From positions 743,723 through 807,722 of the forward strand of contig NZ_SUKA01000002.1 of the NCBI RefSeq assembly GCF_005049105.1: 64,000 bases of DNA. The letters run 5' to 3'. This document shows positions 56,371-64,000 of the stretch, in pieces. Both the position numbers and the translations under genes were made by a program. Every line of letters begins with the position of its first letter. Position 1 is the stretch's first letter. The notes beneath the pieces are model-generated. The model was given only the letters and a program-made list of their open reading frames with translations. It did no database searches and was not told the DNA's origin. This DNA comes from Sphingobacterium alkalisoli (GTDB lineage: Bacteria > Bacteroidota > Bacteroidia > Sphingobacteriales > Sphingobacteriaceae).

Positions 56371-58734
56371 ATGTTTAGACGAGTTAAAAACAAACCACTT
56401 CGCTACCTTCTTACTGCTATCTATAGCATTATATTATTTACATGTGCTGTTCAACTCAATTTCTTAGGTCTTTTCGGTTACGCCCCTACTAAAAGAGATA
56501 TCGTTATGCCGACCTTAAATGTGGCCTCTGAAGTATATACGGCCGATTCGGTGCTGATAGGTCGTTATTTTGAAGAAGACAGAGATCCAGTGCTCTACGA
56601 TAGCATTGCACCCTCCGTGTTGGAGGCGTTAATAGCAACAGAAGATATTCGGTTTTACAAACATAACGGGATTGATTTTTTGGGATTAGTTTCTGGGGCT
56701 GTTTCAACGTTGAAAGGGGATCCTCGCGGCGCTAGTACCATTACACAGCAGTTGGCCAAAAATTTATATCGTACACGTTACGCCCATTCTCAGGGATATT
56801 TGAATAAAGTTCCTGGAATTAGTATCCTGATTACCAAATATAAAGAATGGATGACTGCATATAAGCTGGAAAGAAAATATTCAAAAAATGAGATCATTAC
56901 CATGTATTTGAATACCGTGTCTTTTAGCAACAATGCATATGGGATAAAATCAGCATCTCTTCGATATTTCAATAAGTTACCGAGTGCTCTTAACGTGAAC
57001 GAGAGCGCTTTATTAATAGGTATGCTGAAGGGGACCACCATGTATAATCCAACCCGAAACCCTAAAAATGCGCTTCAAAGACGTAACGTGGTACTGAATC
57101 AAATGCAAAAAGCGAATTTTATTACTTCAGATGAAGTCGCACAACTCAGTCAAGATTCGTTAAGATTGAACTTAAATTATCAAGATAATAGAGATGCAAG
57201 CGATTCTTACTTGCGTGCGGCTGTGGAGCGTTGGTTGGATAAATGGAGTCAAGATAATGAAATAGATATTTACAAAGCAGGATTAAAAATATATACTACT
57301 ATTGATTCACGGATGCAAAAAATTGCCGAAGATGTCGTCGCAACACAGATGAAAGAGTTGCAGCGGCGATTGGAAAATACTTGGCGTAATCAAGAACCTT
57401 GGAGGGATAAAGCAGGAGAGGTATTGCCTGACTTTTTGGAAAACCATGCCCGTAAGCTTCCGGTTTATAAAGAATTGATGGAACACTATCGTAATGAGGA
57501 TTCTGTGTTTTTAATTCTGGATAAGAAAAAAAATATGAAAGTGTTCACTTGGGATGGTATGCAGGATGTCAATTATTCTACTATGGATTCTTTAAGACAT
57601 TATATCGTCATGCTGAATACTGGTATGATGGCAATGGATCCGTATAATGGTGAAATAAAGGTATGGATAGGGGGTATTAACCATTCTTTTTATAAATTCG
57701 ACCACGTCAATCAATCTAAACGGCAGGCCGGTTCTACTTTTAAACCTTTTGCCTATTTAGCAGCATTAGAATCTGGCATGTCTCCTTGTGATAAATACGT
57801 GGATCAACCTATTAAAATTGATTTTGTTAATTTAAAGGGTGAGCCCGAGGTTTGGGAGCCAAAAAACGCAGACTACACATTTTCTCATCAAAATATGTCG
57901 TTACGATGGGCCATGGCTAGATCACTTAATTCGATTACTGCACAAGTAACACGAGATGTGGGATGGGATAAAGTGGCGAACGTGGCACATCAGTGTGGAA
58001 TTGAAAGTAAATTGGAGCCCGTTCCTTCAGTAGGGTTAGGGTCGAACGATGTTTCCGTATTCGAAATGGTGCGTGCATATAGTACGTTTATGAATGCCGG
58101 TAAGAAGACAGAACCGATTTTAGTGTCTAAAATTGTGGATATGGAGGGGCGTATAATAGCTGAGTTTAAATCACAACAAAAGCAAGTAGTCGACCCCGAG
58201 AACGCGTGGCTGATGACGTATATGCTTAGAGGTACGATAGAAGAGCCAGGAGGTACGTCGCAGGCGCTTTGGGAGTGGGATCTATTCCGTAACAATAATG
58301 AAATTGGCGGGAAAACAGGAACTTCTTCGGACTATGTAGATGGCTGGTACATGGGAGTTACCAAAGATTTAGTCGCGGGAGTATGGGTGGGGTGTGACGA
58401 ACAAGGCATACATTTTAAAAATTCGCAAACTGGAGAAGGTTCTAAAACGGCGTTGCCTATTTATGCTGCATTTATGGAAGAAATATATAAGAATCCCACA
58501 TTTGGCGTAACGTTCGGTAAATTTCCTGAACCAACAGTAGATATCAAAAAAGAGTATAGGTGTCCTAGTCCTCGAATACGTGTGCAACCAGATACTGCAA
58601 ATATAGAACGTGATTCAGTAGGAGATATTAGTATTGATATGTTGTCCGATTTACCTCAGATAAAACCCACTCTGCCGCAAAATTCTAATTCAAATACGAA
58701 TTCGGATGAAAATATTCAAATATTGACACATTAA
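56371..58734 (+). CDS. Class A penicillin-binding protein (PBP1A family)
   Basis: The 787-residue protein has one N-terminal membrane anchor, a GT51 glycosyltransferase domain (EDIRFYKHNGIDFLG, GASTITQQLAKNLY, RKYSKNEIITMYLN) and a transpeptidase domain with the SxxK serine in AGSTFKPFAYL, SLNS and KTGTS (GGKTGTSSDYVDGWY). It polymerises and crosslinks peptidoglycan. ATG 56371 (MFRRVKNKPLRYLL) is chosen as start because 21 further codons upstream would add an unlikely N-terminus. Confidence 0.94.
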   Translation: MFRRVKNKPLRYLLTAIYSIILFTCAVQLNFLGLFGYAPTKRDIVMPTLNVASEVYTADSVLIGRYFEEDRDPVLYDSIAPSVLEALIATEDIRFYKHNGIDFLGLVSGAVSTLKGDPRGASTITQQLAKNLYRTRYAHSQGYLNKVPGISILITKYKEWMTAYKLERKYSKNEIITMYLNTVSFSNNAYGIKSASLRYFNKLPSALNVNESALLIGMLKGTTMYNPTRNPKNALQRRNVVLNQMQKANFITSDEVAQLSQDSLRLNLNYQDNRDASDSYLRAAVERWLDKWSQDNEIDIYKAGLKIYTTIDSRMQKIAEDVVATQMKELQRRLENTWRNQEPWRDKAGEVLPDFLENHARKLPVYKELMEHYRNEDSVFLILDKKKNMKVFTWDGMQDVNYSTMDSLRHYIVMLNTGMMAMDPYNGEIKVWIGGINHSFYKFDHVNQSKRQAGSTFKPFAYLAALESGMSPCDKYVDQPIKIDFVNLKGEPEVWEPKNADYTFSHQNMSLRWAMARSLNSITAQVTRDVGWDKVANVAHQCGIESKLEPVPSVGLGSNDVSVFEMVRAYSTFMNAGKKTEPILVSKIVDMEGRIIAEFKSQQKQVVDPENAWLMTYMLRGTIEEPGGTSQALWEWDLFRNNNEIGGKTGTSSDYVDGWYMGVTKDLVAGVWVGCDEQGIHFKNSQTGEGSKTALPIYAAFMEEIYKNPTFGVTFGKFPEPTVDIKKEYRCPSPRIRVQPDTANIERDSVGDISIDMLSDLPQIKPTLPQNSNSNTNSDENIQILTH

Positions 58735-58777
58735 GGGGAAAAAAGTTTGTTATTTTTAGGCATTATGCTCAGTAATT

Positions 58778-61700
58778 ATGAAAAAGAATTTAACCATCAC
58801 AATTAGCCGGTTTTTTATCGCATTTTTAATGTTAATGGTAGTTGCACCCGTTTCTGCGCAATACTTTGGACAGAATAAAATGCGTTATAAAAAACTGGAT
58901 TTCAAAGTTTATGATACACCTCATTTCAATATGTATTATTATTTAGATAATGATACGTTAGTAAGGTGGCTGGCCAAAGAGAGCGAGGTATGGTATGAAT
59001 TGCATCAGCAGGTGTTTCAAGATACGTTTTCTCGTAAGAACCCATTGATTATTTATAATAATCACCCTGAATTTCAACAGACTACGGCCATTTCGGGAGA
59101 AGTGGGTGTCGGGACAGGAGGGGTGACGGAAGCGTTTAAACAACGTGTGGTAATGCCTATTATGCAGATTAATCAACAGACCAGACACGTTTTGGGACAC
59201 GAATTAGTGCATGCCTTTCAATATCGTGTGTTAATGGAGGGTACCGATTCAACTCGTTTAGAAAGTATTGGCAATATACCGTTGTGGATGATAGAAGGTA
59301 TGGCCGAATACTTTTCCATTGGTAAAAAAGATGCTTTTACTTCGATGTGGATGCGCGATGCTTATGTAAACAAAGATATACCATCTCTTAAACAGATGAC
59401 GGAACAATCATACGATTATTTTCCTTACCGATACGGCCAGGCATTTTGGTCTTACATCGGATCCACCTATGGAGACACTGTAATTATGCCTTTATTTATA
59501 GAAACTGCAAAATATGGTTATGAAAATGCAATGCGTCGTGTATTTGGTTATGATGCGCAGACTATTTCTACCTTATGGAAGAATAGCATGGAGAGTACCT
59601 ATCGTAACCTGAATAAAGACACTACCTCTAATCCGATCGGTGTTAGTCTAATAAATCGTACAAATGGGGGACGTATGAATGTTTCTCCAACAATTTCTCC
59701 TGATGGGAAATATGTAGTTTATCTTTCCGAACAAGATCTTTTTAGTATTGATCTCTTTTTGGCCGATGCGAACACAGGAAAAACAATTCGGAAGTTAGGT
59801 AGTAAATTGACAAATAATGATATCGATGAATTTAGTTTCTTAGAATCAGCAGGAACATTCTCTCCGGATTCTAGACAGTTTGCTTTTAGTGTTTTTAGCG
59901 ATGGAAAAAATAAATTAATGTCTGTAGACGTGGAAAGTGGAAAGGTCGTGTTTGTTGAGCCTATGGCTGACATTGTGGAGTTTACAAATATTACTTGGTC
60001 CCCTGATGGAGATAAAGTGGCCTTTTCCGGTTTAAGGAATGGTCATAGTGATATTTATATTTACAACCTGAAGACGAAGACACTTGACCAATTGACAAAT
60101 GATCTTTATTCTGATTTTCAACCCAGCTTCTCTCGTGATGGAAGATACATCGTATTCAGTACAGATAGGGTGGCTTTACAATCAGACTCTCGTTCGGTAG
60201 ATATTCCAATGAATTTAGCTATAATCGATGTCACCACTAAAGAAATTCAGAATATAGAGATATTTCCCGGTGCAAATAATCTGAATCCACATTTTTCATC
60301 AAACGATCAAGAAATCTACTTTCTTTCCAATGGAGATGGGTTTCGGAATATGTATCGTTACTTTATTAATTCGAAGACTGTAGAAAAATTGACTGACTAC
60401 TTCACGGGGATAAGCGGTATAACGGAATATTCTCCTGCCATGAGTATCTCTGCGAACGACGAAATCGTGTATTCTTATTTCAAAAAGAACCAATACACGG
60501 TTTACAAAGCGAAGAGTACGGATTTTGAGGCACAAGTGGTGGACGGTAGCATAATTGATTTTAGTGCAGCTATGCTTCCTCCAAATGTTAACCGGGGGAT
60601 CAATGTTGTCAATACAAACTTGCAGAACTTTAACATGTTTCAGCGTATTGACAATACGCAGATAAATAATATTGAATACCAACCTAAATTTAAACTAGAT
60701 TACCTAGCGAATAGCGGTGTGGGTATGTCTGTCGGATCTCGTTATGGTGCAGGTATTGCTAGTGGGGTTCAAGGGATGTTTTCCGATATTTTAGGATATA
60801 ACCAAATTTTTGCGGCACTTAATATTAATGGCGAGATTTATGATTTCGGCGGACAAGTCGCTTACATCAATCAACGTAGTCGTTGGAATTGGGGAGGATC
60901 TCTTTCGCATATTCCTTATCGATATGGTTTCAATAGATACGAGCTAGAAGATTTTGGATATGGGGATGAATATTCGATTAATACCTATATGATTCGTCAA
61001 TATCAGACGCAGTTTGATGCATTTGTCGCCTATCCGTTTAATAGGCACCATAGATTTGAATTGGGGGGAGCGCTTTCTAGATACAGTTACAGAATCGAAA
61101 AGTGGCGTCAAAGTTATTACTATGGTTACGGGGATCGTGAAAAATTATCTAACGAAGAAGCTAGAGATCTAGGTTTTGGCAATATGGAGTCTGTCTTTCT
61201 GCAACAGACCAGCGTAGGTTTTGTAGGGGATAATGCGGTCTTTGGTATTGCGGCACCGTTACAGGGATTTAGATATAGATTGGAATATGGTCGTGTATTT
61301 GGCGGATATGATTTTTCAACAATAAATGTTGATGTTCGTAAATATCAACGCTTTAAACCGATTACACTTGCGGCACGTGTGTATTCGTATATGCGAATTG
61401 GCAAAGATGAAAATGCTTTATACCCGCTGCATATCGGTTATCCACATCTTATCAGGGGGTTTGAAAACGGCGAAGAGATACGGCGATATGTGTTTGCAAC
61501 CGAGACCTCGACTGAACCTATCGGCTCTACCTCGGAGCGTGATTTTAGGGGACTAAGTGGGACGAGAATGGCCGTTGCTAATTTTGAGGTGAGAGTACCT
61601 TTTACCGGGCCAGAGAAGCTTGCGGTTGTTAAATCTGCATTTTTGTTCTCGGATCTAAATTTGTTTTTTGATATCGGACTTGGATGGAGAAACAATTCCG

Positions 61701-61957
61701 TTATTAAGAATAAAAGAGGAATAGATGATATCGTATCCAGGCAGCGGGTGGAAAATAAGATTAATGAGGACGAAACTGAAGTGTATTATATAGGAATTTA
61801 TGACGAAGATGTTAGAGTTCCAGTTATGAGTATGGGGGTATCCCTACGCGTAAATTTGTTTGGAGCAATGATTCTTGAACCTTACTACGCGATTCCTCTT
61901 AATAAGGCTCGTTCAAAATTCGGTACATTTGGACTAAACTTTGCGCCGGGATGGTAG
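58778..61957 (+). CDS. HExxH metallopeptidase / TolB-like propeller / outer-membrane barrel fusion
   Basis: The 1059-residue protein has a signal peptide (cleavage near VSA, residue 27), then a peptidase-MA-like domain with HELVH (141-145) and downstream Glu173 in WMIEGMAEYF, which together make a gluzincin zinc site. PD40/TolB propeller repeats follow (about 285-560; SPDGKYVVYLSEQ, WSPDGDKVAFSG, SRDGRYIVFSTDR). The last ~400 residues are rich in aromatic-alternating beta strands, like a BamA-type barrel (HIGYPHLIRGFENGEE, and a final strand ending FGLNFAPGW). It is probably an outer-membrane protein with a periplasmic protease part; the substrate is unknown. Confidence 0.82.
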   Translation: MKKNLTITISRFFIAFLMLMVVAPVSAQYFGQNKMRYKKLDFKVYDTPHFNMYYYLDNDTLVRWLAKESEVWYELHQQVFQDTFSRKNPLIIYNNHPEFQQTTAISGEVGVGTGGVTEAFKQRVVMPIMQINQQTRHVLGHELVHAFQYRVLMEGTDSTRLESIGNIPLWMIEGMAEYFSIGKKDAFTSMWMRDAYVNKDIPSLKQMTEQSYDYFPYRYGQAFWSYIGSTYGDTVIMPLFIETAKYGYENAMRRVFGYDAQTISTLWKNSMESTYRNLNKDTTSNPIGVSLINRTNGGRMNVSPTISPDGKYVVYLSEQDLFSIDLFLADANTGKTIRKLGSKLTNNDIDEFSFLESAGTFSPDSRQFAFSVFSDGKNKLMSVDVESGKVVFVEPMADIVEFTNITWSPDGDKVAFSGLRNGHSDIYIYNLKTKTLDQLTNDLYSDFQPSFSRDGRYIVFSTDRVALQSDSRSVDIPMNLAIIDVTTKEIQNIEIFPGANNLNPHFSSNDQEIYFLSNGDGFRNMYRYFINSKTVEKLTDYFTGISGITEYSPAMSISANDEIVYSYFKKNQYTVYKAKSTDFEAQVVDGSIIDFSAAMLPPNVNRGINVVNTNLQNFNMFQRIDNTQINNIEYQPKFKLDYLANSGVGMSVGSRYGAGIASGVQGMFSDILGYNQIFAALNINGEIYDFGGQVAYINQRSRWNWGGSLSHIPYRYGFNRYELEDFGYGDEYSINTYMIRQYQTQFDAFVAYPFNRHHRFELGGALSRYSYRIEKWRQSYYYGYGDREKLSNEEARDLGFGNMESVFLQQTSVGFVGDNAVFGIAAPLQGFRYRLEYGRVFGGYDFSTINVDVRKYQRFKPITLAARVYSYMRIGKDENALYPLHIGYPHLIRGFENGEEIRRYVFATETSTEPIGSTSERDFRGLSGTRMAVANFEVRVPFTGPEKLAVVKSAFLFSDLNLFFDIGLGWRNNSVIKNKRGIDDIVSRQRVENKINEDETEVYYIGIYDEDVRVPVMSMGVSLRVNLFGAMILEPYYAIPLNKARSKFGTFGLNFAPGW

Positions 61958-62003
61958 TCTAACCTTTGAGTTTGCACGTAAGATGATGCGTGTTGAGGTT
62001 GTT

Positions 62004-62046
62004 AAGGTCGTTGTTTATGCTTAGGCATAAACAACGACTTTTTTTG
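62004..62046 (+). terminator. Terminator after the propeller/barrel gene
   Basis: Stem AAGTCGTTGTTTATGC-type (GTCGTTGTTTATGC 62007-62020 with GCATAAACAACGAC 62025-62038), four-base loop, then seven T. The right arm encodes the last codons of the converging GIY-YIG gene. Confidence 0.88.
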
Positions 62047-62338
62047 TTTGGGGTGCCACTCTTTGTATAATATTCAACCAATTTGGATTATTTCTTCTAA
62101 CAAGTCTTTCTTTTTGCATTCGTGTAAAGTGTTTTATGTCGTTCACACGTTTTTGTGCTGCTTCAAAAGTAGGGAGCTCCTCTATATATACTACTCTATT
62201 AAATTTAGGAGCAGTAGAGAATAAAGACCCGCGGGCCTGTTCGATTTCATGAAGTTTTAAATGTAAATCTGTGCAGTATCCTACTTCTAGATAATATCTA
62301 TTGCTATCTGTTACTATGTAAATACAATGTTTCTTCAT
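62021..62338 (-). CDS. GIY-YIG superfamily protein with degenerate active site
   Basis: The 105-residue protein has the size and layout of stand-alone UPF0213-type GIY-YIG proteins, but reads CIYIV ... YLEVGYCTDL where GIY ... YIG would be, and lacks the catalytic Arg (LHLKLHEI instead of L-x-R-x-x-x-H) and the catalytic Glu (AQKRVNDIKHF instead of A-x-x-R-E-x-x-I-K). It is probably not an active nuclease. Confidence 0.82.
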   Translation of the reverse strand: MKKHCIYIVTDSNRYYLEVGYCTDLHLKLHEIEQARGSLFSTAPKFNRVVYIEELPTFEAAQKRVNDIKHFTRMQKERLVRRNNPNWLNIIQRVAPQTKKVVVYA

Positions 62339-62386
62339 CTTATTTGCTAAATTATTTGGTTTTATATTTTTTCTTCACTAATTTTA

Positions 62387-62425
62387 TTGGCACAATAATA
62401 CTAATAATTTTAGTTTATAAAACTA
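62387..62425 (+). promoter_or_regulatory. Promoter with overlapping palindrome before the S24-type regulator
   Basis: TTG (62387-62389), a 21-nt spacer and TAGTTTAT (62411-62418, one mismatch to TAnnTTTG). The -7 box is part of a perfect 6-3-6 palindrome TAGTTTATAAAACTA (62411-62425). Such an overlap would let the encoded repressor block its own promoter. Confidence 0.5.
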
Positions 62426-62440
62426 TATTTAAAAAAAAAT

Positions 62441-63217
62441 ATGTCAAACATCGCTTCTAATCTTAAATACTTAAGAAAAACTAAAGGACTTACTCAACAG
62501 CAGTTCGCTGATATTATGGATATTAAGCGTGCTTCTGTGGGTGCTTATGAGGAAGATAGAGCAGAACCTAAATATGAGCTGCTAAAAAAAATAGCTGATT
62601 ATTATGGACTTTCGATGGATGAACTAGCTAACGAGGAGATAGATGGAAAATGGAAACCTGTGCCTAAAGGCAACGCTTCCAACTTACGTGTGTTGAGTAT
62701 AACAGTAGATCAGTCTGACCGTGAGAATATAGAGTTGGTGCCAGTAAAAGCTAGTGCCGGGTATCTAAACGGATATGCCGACCCAGAATATGTAAAAGAA
62801 TTATCAAAATTTAATCTCCCTATGTTTAACCAAGGTACTTATAGAGCTTTCGAGATCAGCGGCGACTCCATGTTACCGTTGCCATCGGGTAGTATTATTA
62901 TAGGTGAATATGTTGAAAATTGGAACGATATAAAACCTGGTCAGACCTATGTGGTCGTATCAAAGGATGAAGGTGTAGTTTATAAACGTATAGCTTTTAA
63001 ATATAAGGATGATAAGGGGCTTAAACTTGTTTCGGATAATAAGGTTTATGAAGCGTACTGGGTGGGAGCTGCTGATATTTTAGAAATATGGAAAGCTAAA
63101 GCTTTTATATCTATGGAATTTCCAGAGCCTGCTGCTGAGCCGACAATGGAAACGTTAACATCAATGATGGCCCAAATGCAAAAAACTATTAATTCAGTGG
63201 TAGATACGAAAAAATAA
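62441..63217 (+). CDS. XRE-family regulator with S24 (LexA/CI-type) peptidase domain
   Basis: The 258-residue protein has an N-terminal HTH (LTQQQFADIMDIKRASVGAY) and a C-terminal S24 domain with Ser143 (SGDSMLP) and Lys182 (VVYKRIAF) as the catalytic dyad and Ala106-Gly107 (ASAGYL) as the probable self-cleavage site. This is the architecture of phage CI and of LexA-like repressors that cleave themselves on RecA activation. No phage genes are near, so it is a chromosomal regulator in the style common to Bacteroidota. Targets are unknown. Confidence 0.9.
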   Translation: MSNIASNLKYLRKTKGLTQQQFADIMDIKRASVGAYEEDRAEPKYELLKKIADYYGLSMDELANEEIDGKWKPVPKGNASNLRVLSITVDQSDRENIELVPVKASAGYLNGYADPEYVKELSKFNLPMFNQGTYRAFEISGDSMLPLPSGSIIIGEYVENWNDIKPGQTYVVVSKDEGVVYKRIAFKYKDDKGLKLVSDNKVYEAYWVGAADILEIWKAKAFISMEFPEPAAEPTMETLTSMMAQMQKTINSVVDTKK

Positions 63218-63229
63218 TAGCAAGGATTT

Positions 63230-63259
63230 TTGGTTTTGTGAATTTTTTTATACCTTTGT
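63230..63259 (+). promoter_or_regulatory. Promoter of rimP-nusA
   Basis: TTG (63230-63232), a 19-nt spacer and TACCTTTG (63252-63259). The predicted start is near 63264, about 53 nt before rimP. Confidence 0.65.
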
Positions 63260-63273
63260 GGTATCTGAAAGGA

Positions 63274-63300
63274 AGGGGGCATCGTATGCCCCCTTTTTTA
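63274..63300 (+). terminator. Hairpin and T-run between promoter and rimP (terminator or attenuator)
   Basis: Stem GGGGGCAT/ATGCCCCC with a three-base loop, followed by about six T. It can terminate the upstream regulator gene, but it also lies downstream of the rimP promoter and so within the rimP-nusA leader. Confidence 0.85.
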
Positions 63301-63316
63301 ATTCAATGATTAGAAT

Positions 63317-63781
63317 ATGCAAGTTGAACAAAGGGTAAAGGAATTAGTAGAAGAAAAAATTGGAGATCGGGATGATTTATTTATCGTAAGCATCAAAATG
63401 CAAAGCAATGGGGTGTTAGCAATTTTGTTAGATGGGGATCAGGGGATTTCAATAGATGATTGTGTGAAAGTAAGCAGGCATGTTGGTTTTCATCTCGAAG
63501 AGGAAAATGTAATAGAAACTGCCTATCGCTTGGAAGTTTCTTCGCCAGGTATTGATTCTCCACTTGCATTGTTGCGTCAGTATACAAAAAATATAGGACG
63601 TGATGTACGATTGAAGCTAGAGGAAGGGACTGTAAAAGAAGGTAAATTGATCGCTGCAACAACGCAAGAACTTACAATTGAAGAAAAAGTAAAAGAAAAA
63701 GGAAAGAAAGCTGAAATAAAAGAAGCTGTATTTCCCTTAAGCCAAATAAAAGAAACAAAGGTTTTAATTTCATTTAAATAA
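63317..63781 (+). CDS. rimP: Ribosome maturation factor RimP
   Basis: The 154-residue protein has the RimP N-terminal domain with LAILLDGDQGISIDDCVKVS and YRLEVSSPGIDSPL and a C-terminal SH3-like domain. It assists 30S subunit assembly. It precedes nusA by 2 nt, the usual order rimP-nusA-infB. Confidence 0.95.
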   Translation: MQVEQRVKELVEEKIGDRDDLFIVSIKMQSNGVLAILLDGDQGISIDDCVKVSRHVGFHLEEENVIETAYRLEVSSPGIDSPLALLRQYTKNIGRDVRLKLEEGTVKEGKLIAATTQELTIEEKVKEKGKKAEIKEAVFPLSQIKETKVLISFK

Positions 63782-63783
63782 AA

Positions 63784-64000
63784 ATGAGCAGCAATATCAA
63801 TTTGATTGACTCTTTTCAGGAGTTTAAAGAGTTCAAAAATATTGACCGTCCGACGGTAATCACAGTGCTTGAAGAAGTATTTCGTAGTATGATTCGTAAA
63901 CGTTTTGGTACAGATGAAAACGTAGACGTTATTGTAAATCCAGATAATGGGGATTTGGAAATTTGGAGAACCCGTGTTGTAATGGAAGATGGGTTTTCTG
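63784..64000 (+). CDS. nusA: Transcription termination/antitermination protein NusA (5' part, runs off the window)
   Basis: ATG at 63784 opens a frame to the window end, 72 codons. It starts MSSNINLIDSFQEFKEFKNI and continues with VITVLEEVFRSMIRKRFG and NPDNGDLEIWRTR, the N-terminal RNA-polymerase-binding domain of NusA. It is co-transcribed with rimP. Confidence 0.93.
   Translation, partial: MSSNINLIDSFQEFKEFKNIDRPTVITVLEEVFRSMIRKRFGTDENVDVIVNPDNGDLEIWRTRVVMEDGFS

Noticed and set aside
62021..63217. GIY-YIG protein plus CI/LexA-like repressor considered as a prophage or mobile-element remnant
   Set aside because: There is no integrase, phage structural gene, att-like repeat or tRNA at the edge, and the neighbours are housekeeping genes (PBP, rimP, nusA).

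Overview
The window looks like an ordinary chromosomal segment of a Bacteroidota bacterium, most likely of the Sphingobacteriaceae (Sphingobacterium/Pedobacter type). The grounds are a gliding-motility-associated (type IX secretion type B) C-terminal domain next to a PorP/SprF protein and an OmpA/PD40 protein, a type III glutamine synthetase, a short primary sigma factor, the families DUF4199 and DUF2851, near absence of Shine-Dalgarno sequences, and repeated matches to the Bacteroidota promoter (TTG, 19-21 nt, TAnnTTTG). I see no prophage, insertion sequence, CRISPR array or integrated element. The family-level assignment is inference from gene content.

Layout. 1-4.6 kb: end of a large repetitive secreted protein, then porP/sprF and an OmpA-family gene. 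4.7-7.7 kb: two Tat-type ferritin-like proteins facing a SigK-type ECF sigma factor and its anti-sigma factor. 7.8-9.9 kb: RNase P RNA, a sigma-54-dependent response regulator and a 58-residue membrane protein. 10-13.1 kb: homoserine dehydrogenase and O-acetylhomoserine sulfhydrylase behind a SAM-I riboswitch. 13.2-16.5 kb: AMP nucleosidase, clpX, clpP and an orphan HsdR-N nuclease-like protein. 16.6-25.6 kb: holA, ywbE, carA, eno, a DivIC/FtsB protein, glutamine synthetase III, a SIMPL protein and the primary sigma factor. 25.8-36.9 kb: small HTH regulator, fmt, FtsX-type permease, cation/proton antiporter, isocitrate dehydrogenase, an FNR-like regulator, tRNA-Lys, prmC, ribD, DUF2851 and an ankyrin protein. 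37-45.8 kb: a candidate small RNA, ubiX, an operon led by a dihydroorotase homologue lacking its metal ligands, two glycosyltransferases, an MBL hydrolase, a 50-residue lmo0937-type membrane protein, ispD and queA. 46-53 kb: a glycogen operon (GH31, glgB, glgA, glgC). 53-64 kb: an aminotransferase, rpoN, a class A PBP, a metallopeptidase/propeller/barrel fusion, a degenerate GIY-YIG protein, an S24-type repressor, and the start of rimP-nusA.

Most of this is housekeeping. The parts most worth attention are regulatory: four genes (HsdR-N, prmC, ribD, ubiX) have a TAnnTTTG box ending exactly 4 nt before the ATG, which predicts leaderless mRNAs; a compact ~70-nt RNA gene at 37.17 kb has its own promoter and terminator; intrinsic terminators lie between promoter and gene at carA and at rimP-nusA; and a 37-codon reading frame sits between the SAM-I riboswitch and metY. 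Among proteins, the pseudo-dihydroorotase, a four-cysteine FNR homologue, DUF2851 with a possible nuclease plus Fe-S pattern, and the HExxH/TolB/barrel fusion stand out.
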